A DNA stretch of 64,000 nt. Source: Pacificibacter marinus (GTDB taxonomy: Bacteria; Pseudomonadota; Alphaproteobacteria; Rhodobacterales; Rhodobacteraceae). Under the pieces are notes generated by a model. That model ran no database searches. It saw only the letters and a list, made by a program, of their open reading frames with translations, and was not told where the DNA came from. This document shows, piece after piece, positions 8,792-18,446 of this stretch. The stretch spans positions 97,993 through 161,992 of the forward strand of contig NZ_JAHKPK010000028.1 of the NCBI RefSeq assembly GCF_018860665.1, read 5' to 3'. Position 1 is the stretch's first letter. Each line of letters opens with the position of its first letter. The position numbers and the translations under genes are program-made.

Positions 8792-9175
8792 TTATTCTGG
8801 CTGCCATGCCTCATAATCGCGGCGATCCGCAGGACGCGCGCGACGAATGGATCCAGCAGGCGCATAGGCCGCAGCTGTCCCAGTCTGGTTTTCAAGATGG
8901 GGTTTTTCCCAGGTTTTATGCACAAGCGGCGTTGTGCCGGGGGCTTCATCAAAAGTTTGATGCAGCCAACCGTGCCAATCAGGGCTGATACGAGAAGCTT
9001 CAACTTCACCATTAAAGATCACCCAGCGTTTGCTGTCATCTTTATTGCGGTAATAGATATTGCCCTGCACATCGTCACCAACTTTGATGCCGTTGCGCCA
9101 TGTGAAGAGTTGCGTGCCGAGCGTCTGATCTTTCCACCAGACGAGCCCGCGGAGAACTGAGTTCACGATGCCCAT
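8792..9175 (-). CDS. NADH:ubiquinone oxidoreductase subunit NDUFA12
   Basis: 127 residues with signature blocks [49 protein letters not shown] and a C-terminal YEAWQPE. This accessory complex I subunit is shared by mitochondria and alphaproteobacteria and sits on the peripheral arm at the inner membrane. Its stop is directly followed by the mlaD ATG, so NDUFA12-mlaD-DUF2155 form one leftward operon. Confidence 0.95.
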   Translation of the reverse strand: MGIVNSVLRGLVWWKDQTLGTQLFTWRNGIKVGDDVQGNIYYRNKDDSKRWVIFNGEVEASRISPDWHGWLHQTFDEAPGTTPLVHKTWEKPHLENQTGTAAAYAPAGSIRRARPADRRDYEAWQPE

Positions 9176-9304
9176 GGGTAAGCCTTTCGAATTGCGTTGT
9201 TCATTCTATGAACCATTGTTGCGACAAGGTCCAGAGGATTGGAGCGTTTGCACGGCTGAGAAGCGAAATCACGCATAGCCTTTTGGTCCATCATGCCGGT
9301 GCTG

Positions 9305-9340
9305 AAAAAAGAGGCCCCAGCACATCTGTACTGGAGCCTT
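9305..9340 (-). terminator. Rho-independent terminator downstream of clpX
   Basis: On the minus strand, AAGGCTCCAG and CTGGGGCCTC form a stem with one mismatch, followed by a run of six T (9305-9310). It begins 30 nt past the clpX stop. Confidence 0.8.
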
Positions 9341-9369
9341 TGTCTTCGACATCACGCCGCCAGCCAGAC

Positions 9370-10638
9370 TTAGCCTGCGCTAGCTTCTTTAACGTCTTCT
9401 TTTGAATAGATCATCAAAGGCTGTGCTTCGGTGTTTACCGCTTCCTCGTTCACCACAACTTCGCTGACATTGTCCATTCCAGGCAAATCAAACATCGTGT
9501 CGAGCAAGATGTCTTCCAAGATCGACCGCAGACCACGTGCACCTGTTTTGCGTTCAATCGCACGCTTGGCAATCGCGGACAGCGAATCTTCTGTGAAGGT
9601 CAGCTTGGTTTTCTCAAGCTCGAACAAGCGCTGATACTGTTTGACCAAAGCATTTTTAGGCTGCGTCAAAATAGTGATCAAAGCGGATTCATCTAGATCT
9701 TCCAGCGTTGCAAGAACCGGCAAACGACCCACGAATTCTGGGATCAAACCAAATTTCAGCAAATCTTCGGGCTCAAGCTCACTTAGCAATTCACCTGCGC
9801 CGAGGTTTTCAGATTCTTTCACATCAGCACCAAAGCCAATGGATGTGCCCTTGCCGCGCTGCGCGATGATGCGATCGAGCCCTGCAAAGGCGCCGCCACA
9901 GATGAACAAAATGTTGGTCGTGTCCACTTGCAAAAATTCTTGCTGTGGATGCTTGCGGCCACCCTGAGGCGGAACAGAGGCAACAGTGCCTTCCATGATT
10001 TTCAACAAAGCTTGCTGAACGCCCTCGCCCGACACATCGCGCGTGATTGACGGGTTATCCGATTTACGGGTAATTTTGTCGACTTCATCAATGTAAACGA
10101 TACCGCGCTGCGCGCGCTCAACATTATACTCAGAGGCTTGAAGCAGTTTGAGGATGATGTTTTCAACGTCTTCACCGACATAGCCCGCTTCTGTCAGAGT
10201 TGTCGCATCAGCCATCGTGAAAGGCACATCAAGAATACGCGCAAGGGTTTGAGCAAGCAGTGTTTTACCACAGCCAGTTGGCCCCATCAGCAAGATGTTG
10301 GACTTGGACAATTCGATATCGCCCGCACCACTGCTGGCGTGATTAAGACGTTTGTAGTGGTTGTGGACCGCAACAGACAGCACGCGCTTGGCAGTCGTCT
10401 GACCGATCACATAATCATCTAGGAACCCAGAAATTTCTTTGGGGGACGGCACACCTTCGGAAGCTTTCAAACCGGATGATTTGGTTTCTTCACGAATGAT
10501 ATCCATACACAGTTCAACGCATTCATCACAGATGAACACGGTCGGTCCCGCGATGAGCTTGCGCACTTCATGTTGGCTTTTGCCACAAAAAGAACAATAG
10601 AGCGTATTTTTGCTGTCACCACTGGACGAGTTCGACAT
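9370..10638 (-). CDS. clpX: ATP-dependent protease ATP-binding subunit ClpX
   Basis: 422 residues, the usual ClpX length. The N-terminal zinc-binding domain has CSFCGKSQ and [10 protein letters not shown]; the AAA+ core has Walker A GPTGCGKT, Walker [11 protein letters not shown] and the arginine-rich sensor 2 region [10 protein letters not shown]. ClpX unfolds substrates and feeds them to ClpP. It follows clpP on the same strand with about 157 nt between, including a likely attenuating hairpin. Confidence 0.98.
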   Translation of the reverse strand: MSNSSSGDSKNTLYCSFCGKSQHEVRKLIAGPTVFICDECVELCMDIIREETKSSGLKASEGVPSPKEISGFLDDYVIGQTTAKRVLSVAVHNHYKRLNHASSGAGDIELSKSNILLMGPTGCGKTLLAQTLARILDVPFTMADATTLTEAGYVGEDVENIILKLLQASEYNVERAQRGIVYIDEVDKITRKSDNPSITRDVSGEGVQQALLKIMEGTVASVPPQGGRKHPQQEFLQVDTTNILFICGGAFAGLDRIIAQRGKGTSIGFGADVKESENLGAGELLSELEPEDLLKFGLIPEFVGRLPVLATLEDLDESALITILTQPKNALVKQYQRLFELEKTKLTFTEDSLSAIAKRAIERKTGARGLRSILEDILLDTMFDLPGMDNVSEVVVNEEAVNTEAQPLMIYSKEDVKEASAG

Positions 10639-10750
10639 TACAATCCCCTAAGGCTGATCGCCTTTTAATTCCGTAAAATTGGCCCAAACAAAGGCCAATC
10701 AGTTTGCCCGTTACATGAAAGTGTAAGGCAGCGTATTTGTGGGCACAATG

Positions 10751-10783
10751 CCAAAATCCTGCCCAAGCGTTACACTTGGGCAG
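10751..10783 (-). terminator. Hairpin between clpP and clpX
   Basis: CTGCCCAAG and CTTGGGCAG form a perfect 9-bp stem with a 7-nt loop (10759-10783); on the minus strand it is followed by GATTTTGG. It lies 12 nt after the clpP stop and probably partially terminates or stabilises the clpP transcript before clpX. Confidence 0.65.
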
Positions 10784-10795
10784 AACGACAAAGTG

Positions 10796-11425
10796 CTAGA
10801 CTTTCTCAGCGAGCGGTTCGCGTGTTTCGACGATATCATCGATCAAACCGAAGTCTTTGGCATCTTGGGGCGACATAAAGTTATCGCGTTCAAGCGCATC
10901 CACAACAGATTTCATTTTTTGACCGGTGTGCTTGACGTAGATTTCGTTCAAACGATCTTTGAGTTTTTGAGTTTCTTGCGCATGGATCATGATATCCGTG
11001 GCTTGACCTTGGTAACCACCAGAAGGCTGGTGCACCATAACGCGTGAATTTGGCAACGAGAAGCGCATACCTTTTTCGCCAGCCGTCAACAGCAAAGACC
11101 CCATGGACGCCGCTTGGCCCATAACCAAAGTCGACACTTTGGGGCGGATGTACTGCATGGTGTCATAGATCGACAGGCCAGAGGTCACGACACCGCCAGG
11201 GCTGTTGATATACATAGAAATTTCTTTGGACGGGTTTTCCGCCTCAAGGAACAACAGCTGAGCACAGATCAGTGATGACATACCGTCATGCACGGGACCG
11301 TTTAGAAAAATGATGCGCTCTTTGAGCAGGCGCGAGAAAATGTCGTAGGCACGTTCACCACGGCTGGTCTGTTCGACCACCATCGGAACGAGCGTATTCA
11401 TGTATGTATCAATTGGGTCTCTCAT
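10796..11425 (-). CDS. clpP: ATP-dependent Clp protease proteolytic subunit ClpP
   Basis: 209 residues. The catalytic serine lies in [11 protein letters not shown] and the histidine in [10 protein letters not shown]; the glycine-rich [17 protein letters not shown] is typical. ClpP is the tetradecameric serine protease core used by ClpX and ClpA. It is upstream of clpX on the same strand, but no trigger factor gene precedes it in this window. Confidence 0.98.
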   Translation of the reverse strand: MRDPIDTYMNTLVPMVVEQTSRGERAYDIFSRLLKERIIFLNGPVHDGMSSLICAQLLFLEAENPSKEISMYINSPGGVVTSGLSIYDTMQYIRPKVSTLVMGQAASMGSLLLTAGEKGMRFSLPNSRVMVHQPSGGYQGQATDIMIHAQETQKLKDRLNEIYVKHTGQKMKSVVDALERDNFMSPQDAKDFGLIDDIVETREPLAEKV

Positions 11426-11801
11426 CGGTCCCTGCCTCTTATCTGTCTTTTTTGATGGTTAGCGCGGAAGTGTTACTCGAATCTTATTAAGACCATCGAG
11501 AAGCTGCAAGTGCGCCTGAAGTCTTGTATCTGTGCCATGATCTTTCGTTTTTCAAGTCAGTGCAAACCGATAACGAAGCTTTTGGATCAAAATGATATTA
11601 TACCTTTAAATACAAAAAGTTACGAACAAGGTCCACCACCCTATCTTGCGACACATCCAAGGCCAGAGCGGTAATGACGCAAGGCCTGTTGCCGCATTGC
11701 ATCAAATTTCAACAAAATTTAATTAAAATGCCGACTCGCCCCCTTCAGCTCTGGAAACAGCCACTCAAATGACACTTGAGCGATCGAAATCCGGCGTTCG
11801 A
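11426..11801. other. Intergenic region upstream of clpP
   Basis: No gene is seen. It holds the clpP promoter region and the 3' end of the leftward iron operon. It is fairly A+T rich around 11580-11630. A short dyad (ATCGAA at 11783, TTCGAT at 11797) overlaps the end of the next gene; I see no convincing promoter boxes or operator. Confidence 0.5.
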
Positions 11802-12017
11802 TTATGATTCCGGTGGTGGCGTGTAATCCTCAGGGTTGAAGCTGATGAAAAACTGATACAGCAAATAGACACCAGCGCCCAAGAAGATCGCGCCAAACAT
11901 GTTGTTGCCATAGGCCAATTCTACCCCTGCCCAGACAAGGCAGACCAAGCAGGCCAGAGCCCTGCGCCACAAAGGGCGAAAAAACGGCGTCTTCACGTTC
12001 CAGATTTGCTTTTTCAT
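11802..12017 (-). CDS. Small membrane protein, 71 aa
   Basis: No family recognised. It has a basic N-terminus (MKKQIWNVKTPFFRPLWRR), two predicted transmembrane helices (ALACLVCLVWAGVELAYG and AIFLGAGVYLLYQFFI) and a short acidic/Pro tail, suggesting an inner-membrane hairpin protein with a cytoplasmic positive start. Its start is 9 nt after the DUF1513 stop, so it is probably the last gene of the imelysin operon. Confidence 0.6.
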   Translation of the reverse strand: MKKQIWNVKTPFFRPLWRRALACLVCLVWAGVELAYGNNMFGAIFLGAGVYLLYQFFISFNPEDYTPPPES

Positions 12018-12026
12018 AACATCACT

Positions 12027-13112
12027 TCACCCCAATATAGGCAAAGACACAAGGTGATTGTCCCAAGCCAAACCAGATGTCTTGTTCAGCACGCGACTGT
12101 CCGCCTCAATCGATAGCAACGCCCCCTGCCCGTCAGAGGCCAAATATCCGTCACCTTTCGCGGCCAGCCCGCTGACATCTGCACGCGACACAGAGGACAT
12201 AAATTGACCATCCGTTGCAAACCTATGAATGCGCCCACCTCTCGATGAGGTAATCGCCAACTCTGTCCCCGCACCATTGAACGCGATGGAACTGGCGTAG
12301 GCTTTCATCGACAGTTGATCAGCCAAAGGCGCCTCGAACAAGACCGGATCAGCGCCCCGTTTATGCAGTCCGAGCAACGGCACGATGTCAAAGGGATCGC
12401 CCTGCCATTGCATCGCAAACCCGACTTGATCATCGGCCACCGAAAGATGGCGGATCGAAGCGTGATGCAGATCCTCAGCCAAGATATGCTGTTCTTGCAG
12501 CGAAAACTCTGGCGTCAAATAGGCCAAGGACGGCTGCATCGTCTCAAGGTTTAATTTATCGCGCCCCTCGCCATGATCTGGATGGGTCAAAATGCCACCA
12601 TTTGCGACCACCAGAGTCCCGTCGGACAATGCGCGAATGTCATGCGGGCCGATGCCGTGGCTGTCAACTTCGCCGATCCGCACATAACCTTTGCTGCGCT
12701 GCCAAAGCCCCAAACAGCCTTTCGATTCAGCATAGTTGTTTTCTGTGGTGACCAAGATATCGCCGCCCTGAACGAATACCCCGTGCCCCATGAAATGCCG
12801 CCCGGAGGGCGCTTGCAATTTATGCGTGACCTGACCATTGGCACAGTCGATCACGAGCGCGTAGGTGCCAGGTCTGCGGGCAAACCCCACGGCCTCGGGT
12901 CGCGTTGGATGAGCTGCGGCGGCATGTCCGCGCGCAGGAAGCCCCACACGGAACACAATTTGCGCCTCGGCGCTCAGGCCATATAGCGCGAAATCTCCGT
13001 TTTGATCACGCGCAGCCCCTAAATACGCAGGGTTTCCAGCATCCGCCCAAGTCAACCGAGGCGTCAGACTGGCGGCTGCCATCCCAAGTAAAAATCCACG
13101 GCGAGAGGTCAT
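12027..13112 (-). CDS. DUF1513 domain-containing protein, Tat-exported
   Basis: 361 residues from the ATG at 13112, which sits 1 nt after the stop of the upstream imelysin gene; a longer reading into that gene is rejected. It begins MTSRRGFLLGMAAASLTPRLTWA, a twin-arginine signal peptide. The rest (GHAAAAHPTRPEAVGFARRPG, HGIGPHDIRALSDGTLVVANGGI, SSRGGRIHRF) looks like a beta-propeller of the DUF1513 family. DUF1513 genes commonly end imelysin/di-haem oxidoreductase operons linked to iron. Its exact activity is unknown; a periplasmic location is inferred from the Tat signal. Confidence 0.85.
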   Translation of the reverse strand: MTSRRGFLLGMAAASLTPRLTWADAGNPAYLGAARDQNGDFALYGLSAEAQIVFRVGLPARGHAAAAHPTRPEAVGFARRPGTYALVIDCANGQVTHKLQAPSGRHFMGHGVFVQGGDILVTTENNYAESKGCLGLWQRSKGYVRIGEVDSHGIGPHDIRALSDGTLVVANGGILTHPDHGEGRDKLNLETMQPSLAYLTPEFSLQEQHILAEDLHHASIRHLSVADDQVGFAMQWQGDPFDIVPLLGLHKRGADPVLFEAPLADQLSMKAYASSIAFNGAGTELAITSSRGGRIHRFATDGQFMSSVSRADVSGLAAKGDGYLASDGQGALLSIEADSRVLNKTSGLAWDNHLVSLPILG

Positions 13113-13113
13113 A

Positions 13114-14154
13114 TCAATCTCCGTCTGAGGCGTTGAACCCTGCGGAAATGCCCAAAGGTGCGCCGATATCATTGGCGATAGACTCTGTTGCCGCCTCGAT
13201 GCGCTGCGCGATGATTTCGATCTTGAGGCGCCCCATGGGATCATCCACCGAAGCGAATGTCGGATCGTCCAAATCCTGCAATTTGGCCAAGACCTCGTCC
13301 AAAATTTCAAGGGTATGTGTCGGGACCTCTGGCGCCATAGCGACGACGAATTCACGCGCGGCTTGCACGGATAACATCACGTTGCGCGCGGAGCGTCCTG
13401 ACCGATAGGCCTCTGCACGTTTGGGGCGCGGTTTTTCGAAACTGCCAAGGGGGCGACCGATACGTTGCTCTGCGGAATTTTCCAATCCCGTCAGCAGCAT
13501 GGTGTAAAGCGCCTGCGCCGCTTCCGTCTCGGATAAATAGCGTTGATTGTCCACCGCACCTGCAGTGGTTAAGGTTGCGGCGAACCCGTCTTCGCGGGTC
13601 CATTCTCCAGCGATATGATCTGCGGTTTGTGCCAAGTCGTGGGTGATGGCTTGTACCAATTCACAAGAATAGCTGCCTTGATCATATGCATTAAATGAAT
13701 CATCGAAGAGCATGTATTCTAAGGCAAAAAGACCACGCGCAGCGATTGACACATGGGCAAATTCATCTGCGTTTGACACAGCTGCATCTTGATCCGCGAT
13801 CAGAGCAGAGAGCGTTTTGGGGATCATGCCTTTTTTGTCAGGCCAAAACGCGATTGTCAGCCCTCGTGCATCGGCTTCGACAGGTCCGATGTTCAGGTGT
13901 TGCAACCCCATCCAAGCATCGAACCCCGCGTTATAGGCCGGCACAAGTGCGCCTGCTGTACAATCGGATTTCGCAGAATCCTCAAGAGCATTTATGTGCG
14001 TCGAAAAGTTCAAAACCGCAGGAACGGCATGCTGCGTCACAACGCGCACCACAGCGTCCGCTTGCGGGCCAGCATATGCGCCACTGCCTGCAAATAAGAC
14101 AACCGATGCTGCAAGCGATTTGAGCGTTATTCGAACAAAAGATGTCATCATCAT
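13114..14154 (-). CDS. Imelysin family protein, variant motif
   Basis: 346 residues with a signal peptide (up to about SGAYAGPQ). It is helical and resembles imelysin-like proteins of this operon type. The imelysin GxHxxE motif is altered: the region reads ARGLFALEYMLFD, so Glu is kept but His is replaced by Phe. Such paralogues usually sit beside a canonical imelysin, as here. A periplasmic role in iron handling is inferred; the family is related to EfeO-type iron-uptake proteins. Its ATG overlaps the end of the di-haem oxidoreductase gene by 4 nt. Confidence 0.82.
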   Translation of the reverse strand: MMMTSFVRITLKSLAASVVLFAGSGAYAGPQADAVVRVVTQHAVPAVLNFSTHINALEDSAKSDCTAGALVPAYNAGFDAWMGLQHLNIGPVEADARGLTIAFWPDKKGMIPKTLSALIADQDAAVSNADEFAHVSIAARGLFALEYMLFDDSFNAYDQGSYSCELVQAITHDLAQTADHIAGEWTREDGFAATLTTAGAVDNQRYLSETEAAQALYTMLLTGLENSAEQRIGRPLGSFEKPRPKRAEAYRSGRSARNVMLSVQAAREFVVAMAPEVPTHTLEILDEVLAKLQDLDDPTFASVDDPMGRLKIEIIAQRIEAATESIANDIGAPLGISAGFNASDGD

Positions 14155-15749
14155 AGGCTTTCTAAAAAGCGGATCAGCGCCGCGCGGTCTTCACTTGGCA
14201 TGTCCACAACGGTATCGCGAGCGCTTTCAGCCTCGCCACCATGCCACAGCACAGCTTCTAACAATGAACGCGCGCGCCCGTCATGTAAAAATTGCGTGTG
14301 CCCAGACACCTGTTCAGTCAAACCAATGCCCCAAAGCGGTGGCGTGCGCCATTCTGACCCCGTTGCGCGCAGCTCTGGTCGGCCATCCGCCAAGCCCTCG
14401 CCCATGTCGTGCAAAAGAAAATCGGAATAGGGCCAAATCAGCTGAAAACTTTGCGCTTTGCTGCTGTCGTCCTCTAGGCGATGGGTCACATATTTCGGTG
14501 TATGGCACGACGCACAACCGATATTATAGAACACCTCTTTGCCCTGCAAAACCTGCGGATCATTCACATCGCGGCGCGCTGGCACGGCCAAGTTGCGCGA
14601 ATAAAAGGAAACCAGATCAAGACCTTCAGCGTCGATTTCATCTCCGCGTTCATCATTATCACCATGCACGGCCGCCAGACATTCGGTTTGCGCTTGCGTA
14701 CAATCGCCAAAAGGACGCGGCGCGAGTGGCGATGAAATACCGATATCGCCAGCAAAAGCGTCAGCCGATTGTTCCTTGACCGTACCGTGGCCCGATTTCC
14801 AACCAAAACGGCCCAAGATAGGCGTGTTAAATTCGCTAGACCAGACAACTTGTGCGCGCCCTGAAATACCGTCGCCATCAGCGTCATCAGCATCTTCATG
14901 TGCTAAAATATCGGCCGCAGGAATGGCTTCCACCAGCCCCAGTCCGATCATGGGCGGCGCAACGCGGGGTGAGATTTGAACATCAGCAGCAAAATCACCA
15001 TAACCAGCGTTGGTCATACGATAGCTTGGCACCCGCAGGCTTGCTGTTTCACCATCTGACAGCGCGATAGGTTGCTCAACATAGCTGACCTCCATTTGCG
15101 CCTCAGCGGCGTGGCCTTGGATCGCTAAATCTTGCAACTGGCCCCCATAGGTGGGCTCTGGCGCGGTGCGCGGCGTGGCGGCATCGCCATCAAGAGCCGC
15201 CAGATAAGTCTCGATCTCAGTCAAAGGCACATCATCTGGCTTTGGCACAGAGAGGCGCAAGAACATCGACACGCGGCTGTCGTCTGCGCCCTCAGGCGTG
15301 TGCCCGCGCCCGTCTTTCAAATGGCAGCGCTGACAGGAACGCGCATTGTACACCGGCCCCAATCCGTCAGAGGCCAAAGTGGAGGATGGTGACGACACCC
15401 AAAGCTTTTTGAACAGCCCATTGCCCAGCTTAAAGTCCAATTCATGTTCAAAACTCAAGGACTCTGAGGACTGCGAAAAGGCATCATGATCGGTGCGTGC
15501 GCGGGTCGTTGCCTTGCCTGCGGAATTTTCCTCAAACTTTTCTGCTTTGGAAAAATCCGATGTCGGCGCGGTGGCGGATTTAATACGCTGCGCTTCAGAT
15601 TCGGTGCGCGGCACGACAGATAAATACGGCTCGCCGACCTTCGGCACCTCAGAACTGGCCCCGCTCGCAAATGGCATGGCGCAGCCAAGCGAAATTGCGA
15701 GTACTGAAACAGTAGAGCTGGGGACGAAGAATGAACTGCTACGTGCCAT
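14151..15749 (-). CDS. Di-haem oxidoreductase family protein (DUF1111, c-type)
   Basis: 532 residues with a signal peptide (about the first 30 residues) and two c-type haem motifs: CQRCH near residue 137 and CASCH in the C-terminal half, followed by a DHOR block ending in FLHDGRARSLLEAVLWHGGEA. The family (formerly thiol oxidoreductase, DUF1111) resembles di-haem peroxidases and is periplasmic. Lying between two imelysin genes, it may reduce or oxidise iron for uptake (inference). It overlaps the next gene by 4 nt and is separated from the upstream imelysin by a hairpin-containing 104-nt gap. Confidence 0.88.
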   Translation of the reverse strand: MARSSSFFVPSSTVSVLAISLGCAMPFASGASSEVPKVGEPYLSVVPRTESEAQRIKSATAPTSDFSKAEKFEENSAGKATTRARTDHDAFSQSSESLSFEHELDFKLGNGLFKKLWVSSPSSTLASDGLGPVYNARSCQRCHLKDGRGHTPEGADDSRVSMFLRLSVPKPDDVPLTEIETYLAALDGDAATPRTAPEPTYGGQLQDLAIQGHAAEAQMEVSYVEQPIALSDGETASLRVPSYRMTNAGYGDFAADVQISPRVAPPMIGLGLVEAIPAADILAHEDADDADGDGISGRAQVVWSSEFNTPILGRFGWKSGHGTVKEQSADAFAGDIGISSPLAPRPFGDCTQAQTECLAAVHGDNDERGDEIDAEGLDLVSFYSRNLAVPARRDVNDPQVLQGKEVFYNIGCASCHTPKYVTHRLEDDSSKAQSFQLIWPYSDFLLHDMGEGLADGRPELRATGSEWRTPPLWGIGLTEQVSGHTQFLHDGRARSLLEAVLWHGGEAESARDTVVDMPSEDRAALIRFLESL

Positions 15750-15809
15750 TATCGCTATCCTTGCAAATATTTACGTGAACGATCACGCATACACCCATAA
15801 AAGTGTTGT

Positions 15810-15835
15810 GCATAGGCGAAGACCCCCGCCTATGC
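15810..15835. other. Intercistronic hairpin after the first imelysin gene
   Basis: GCATAGGCG and CGCCTATGC form a perfect 9-bp stem with an 8-nt loop. It lies 18 nt beyond the imelysin stop and before the di-haem oxidoreductase gene. There is no T-run on the minus strand, so it may stabilise the upstream mRNA or cause partial termination. Confidence 0.55.
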
Positions 15836-15853
15836 CGTTTTTGTCAGCCGCGT

Positions 15854-17110
15854 TTATTCGAAAACCGCATCAGGATCGTCAAGGCTGTCAGAGCCTTCGA
15901 TCCCCACACCGTCCACGTCAAGAACCGCAACCGCGCGTTCGATTGAGCGTGTTTGAGCGACAAGCGCATCAACAGCTGACAAGATCAATTCTTCACCCGC
16001 AGCATTGCCGCGCTCAAGCATTTGATCGTATGAAAAACCAGCTTCAGCCGCCGATTTGATCTGACCAAGTTCGGACATTGTTGCATCAATCGCAGAGGTC
16101 AATTCTGCTGCTACGGCAGGGTCAGTTGCGGCCAACAAATCTTGCAAACTTTCGCCGCTGACTGTGTTGCCAGATCCAGACACATATTCACCAACAAAGA
16201 CGTTGCGGATGCCAAGGCCATCGTAGAAATGCGAATTATGTGTGTTGTCTGAGAAACAATCATGCTCTTCTTCTGGGTCGTTCAACATCACGCCCAATTT
16301 CATGCGCTCGCCCGCTTGCTCGCCGTAGGACAATGATCCCATTCCGGTCAGGATCGCTGTGATACCCGCTTTAGGATCAGCAGTCACAGCTGCACGTGCT
16401 TCGCCCTCTGCGCCCCATTGCGCCGCCATGTATTCAAGATCGGACACAAGCAAATCAGCGGCAGCCGACAAATACGCGCCGCGACGATCACAATTGCCAT
16501 TGGTGCAGTCATCGCCAGTTGCGTAATCTGTAAACGGACGATTGCCCGCACCGTGGTTTGTGCCGTTCAGGTCTTGGCCCCAAAGCAAAAACTCAATCGC
16601 GTGATAGCCAGACGCCACGTTGGATTCGACTTCATCCGCTTCGTGCAGTGTTTCGCCAATCAACTCAGGCGTAATATCAGTCGCATCGATATCAACACCA
16701 GACAGTGTGAACATTGGGTTTGCAATCACGTTGAGTGCTGCAAATTCGTTTTCATCTGTCGCGCCGCCGTAAGCTGCATCAACGTAATCGATCAAGCCCT
16801 CGTCCAAAGGCCAAGCGTTCACTTTGCCTTCCCAATCATCCACAATCGGATTGCCGAACCGGAAGACTTCGGTTTGTTGATAGGGCACGCGGGCTTCGAT
16901 CCAAGCAGCTTTTGCAGCGGCCAGAGTAACGTCGGACGGATCAGAAATCAGCGTATCGATGGCAGCGCGTAAAGCTTGGGCTGAGGTCAGGCTGTCACTG
17001 TAAGAGGCTTCGGCGATATTGGCGTAGGTGGTCAAAACCTCTGCTGGGCCAGCAAGGGCGGGAGCGACAGGCAAAGCTGCCACGGCGAAAGCGGTCATCA
17101 TGCGTTTCAT
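15854..17110 (-). CDS. Imelysin family protein, IrpA-like
   Basis: 418 residues with a clear signal peptide (MKRMMTAFAVAALPVAPALAG). The canonical imelysin GxHxxE motif is present (SGYHAIEFLLWGQDLNGTNHG), along with KAAWIEARVPYQQTEVFRFGNPIVDDWEGKVNAWPLDEGLIDY. This matches the iron-regulated protein A / insulin-cleaving metalloprotease group, which is periplasmic or outer-membrane associated and induced by iron limitation. It is the first gene of a five-gene leftward operon, and a TGA-N9-TCA iron-type site lies upstream. Confidence 0.92.
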   Translation of the reverse strand: MKRMMTAFAVAALPVAPALAGPAEVLTTYANIAEASYSDSLTSAQALRAAIDTLISDPSDVTLAAAKAAWIEARVPYQQTEVFRFGNPIVDDWEGKVNAWPLDEGLIDYVDAAYGGATDENEFAALNVIANPMFTLSGVDIDATDITPELIGETLHEADEVESNVASGYHAIEFLLWGQDLNGTNHGAGNRPFTDYATGDDCTNGNCDRRGAYLSAAADLLVSDLEYMAAQWGAEGEARAAVTADPKAGITAILTGMGSLSYGEQAGERMKLGVMLNDPEEEHDCFSDNTHNSHFYDGLGIRNVFVGEYVSGSGNTVSGESLQDLLAATDPAVAAELTSAIDATMSELGQIKSAAEAGFSYDQMLERGNAAGEELILSAVDALVAQTRSIERAVAVLDVDGVGIEGSDSLDDPDAVFE

Positions 17111-17250
17111 GTTTGGTCCTCGGTCTCGGCGTTAGATTTTGGCGCGCGAGTTTTGAAGGTTTACAGCCCATAGGCTTTCAAACATTCACCACCAGCATCG
17201 CCACTATATGCGTGATGCTGTATCTGACTTTTTCCATAAGGCATGTCAAT

Positions 17251-17269
17251 CCTGATTTTTTATATCAGG
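17251..17269. promoter_or_regulatory. Candidate iron-responsive operator (TGA-N9-TCA)
   Basis: CCTGAT, a 7-nt A/T spacer, ATCAGG: a perfect 6-bp inverted repeat that contains TGA-N9-TCA, the layout of the RirA iron-responsive operator described in rhizobia. It is 141 nt upstream of the imelysin start. Rhodobacterales use RirA or IscR-like proteins for iron control, so the reading fits the operon; the short motif could also occur by chance. Confidence 0.45.
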
Positions 17270-17481
17270 TATATAGACGCCCGGTCCCAAGCATAAAAGT
17301 TAAAACAATAGTCTTTAAAATAAGCATATTATCAAGAATTTGAATGACACCTGACATTCAGGACATCATACAGCGCGTCTAAATGCGCGTCGCAAAAATG
17401 ACCGTATACCTGATTTAGATGGCTCCAACAGACAGCCCAAAACAAATGCAACCGGATTAATTTCTACCATGATGACACCTT

Positions 17482-17507
17482 CAAAAAGAGTATTCTCAAT
17501 CGAATAC
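17482..17507 (-). terminator. Probable terminator of the Sit operon
   Basis: On the minus strand GTATTC and GAATAC form a 6-bp stem with a 6-nt loop, followed by TCTTTTTGA. It lies about 97 nt downstream of the last permease gene. The stem is short and A/T rich, so confidence is moderate. Confidence 0.45.
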
Positions 17508-17603
17508 AGGTGCCCTTTTAGAAATTGACTTTAAACCTCGCGTGACAGCGTTATGGCGTTTTTTTAACAATAAACTAAGACTATTCGCACTCACACTGCA
17601 TGA

Positions 17604-18446
17604 TCAGCCTAATGCCGCACGCCGCGACATCCGCCGCGTGATCCGCATCCGGCGCACAAAGGCGATAATGAACAGCAGCGTCAAGATTAACACAATCGTC
17701 GGCGCGGGCGAGCTGTCCAGATAAAAACTGGCATAGGTGCCAGCGAACATCGCAAAGGTGCAAGCGGCCATAGACACGAACATCATTGGCGCGAAACTGC
17801 GGGCGACCAAAAAGGCAATCGCCCCCGGCGTGACCAGCAAGGCCACCGCCAAAATCAGCCCAACGGCGCTGAGCGTGGCGACGATGGTCAACGATAAAGC
17901 CGCCAACAGGCCGTAGTGCAAAAAATTGGTGTTCAGCCCCGAGGCCTGCGCTTGCGCCGGATCAAAAGCGTGCAACAACAGATCGCGCCATTTCAGCCCC
18001 AAAAGCAGGGTCACAAAAACGCCGATGATCCCCGCCGTCCACAGGTCTTGTGACCCCACGCCCAGCATATTGCCAAACAACACGTGATCCAGATGCTCGT
18101 TGGTGGTGATCGCGGTGTACATAATGATGCCAAGCCCGAACATGCCTGAAAACACGACCCCCATCACGGTGTCTTTTTTCACGCGGCTATGATCAGAGAG
18201 ATACCCCGTGGCAACAGCGCAGGCCATGCCCGCGACAAAAGCCCCGACAATCAGCGGCAATCCCAATATCCACGCCAAAACGATCCCCGGCAGGGTCGCG
18301 TGACTGACGGCATCCCCCATCAAGGCCCAGCCTTTGAGCACAAGAAAACACGACAACAAAGCTGTCGGCGGAGCGATCAAAATAATGATCCAAAAGGCGT
18401 TTTGCATGAAGGCGAATTGAAACGGTTGTAACAGGATGTCGATCAT
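17604..18446 (-). CDS. Metal ABC transporter permease, SitD/MntD type
   Basis: 280 residues with about eight transmembrane helices, typical of ABC-3 family permeases: [52 protein letters not shown], and the C-terminal half-site TVVATLSAVGLILAVALLVTPGAIAFL. It imports Mn, Fe or Zn with the adjacent permease, ATPase and binding protein. Its ATG overlaps the upstream permease by 4 nt. It is the last gene of the four-gene operon. Confidence 0.93.
   Translation of the reverse strand: MIDILLQPFQFAFMQNAFWIIILIAPPTALLSCFLVLKGWALMGDAVSHATLPGIVLAWILGLPLIVGAFVAGMACAVATGYLSDHSRVKKDTVMGVVFSGMFGLGIIMYTAITTNEHLDHVLFGNMLGVGSQDLWTAGIIGVFVTLLLGLKWRDLLLHAFDPAQAQASGLNTNFLHYGLLAALSLTIVATLSAVGLILAVALLVTPGAIAFLVARSFAPMMFVSMAACTFAMFAGTYASFYLDSSPAPTIVLILTLLFIIAFVRRMRITRRMSRRAALG

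Larger units (their letters stand above)
17111..17603. other. Intergenic region between the imelysin and Sit operons
   Basis: No protein-coding gene is convincing. It contains the promoter region of the imelysin operon (right part reads toward 17110), a candidate RirA/IRO-type site (17251-17269), a short CCTGA-cat-TCAGG dyad (17350-17362), and a likely terminator for the Sit operon (17482-17507). Confidence 0.6.

Noticed and set aside
17350..17362. CCTGA-cat-TCAGG as a second iron operator
   Set aside because: Five-base arms with a 3-nt spacer are common by chance and do not fit the N9 layout; kept only as a note.
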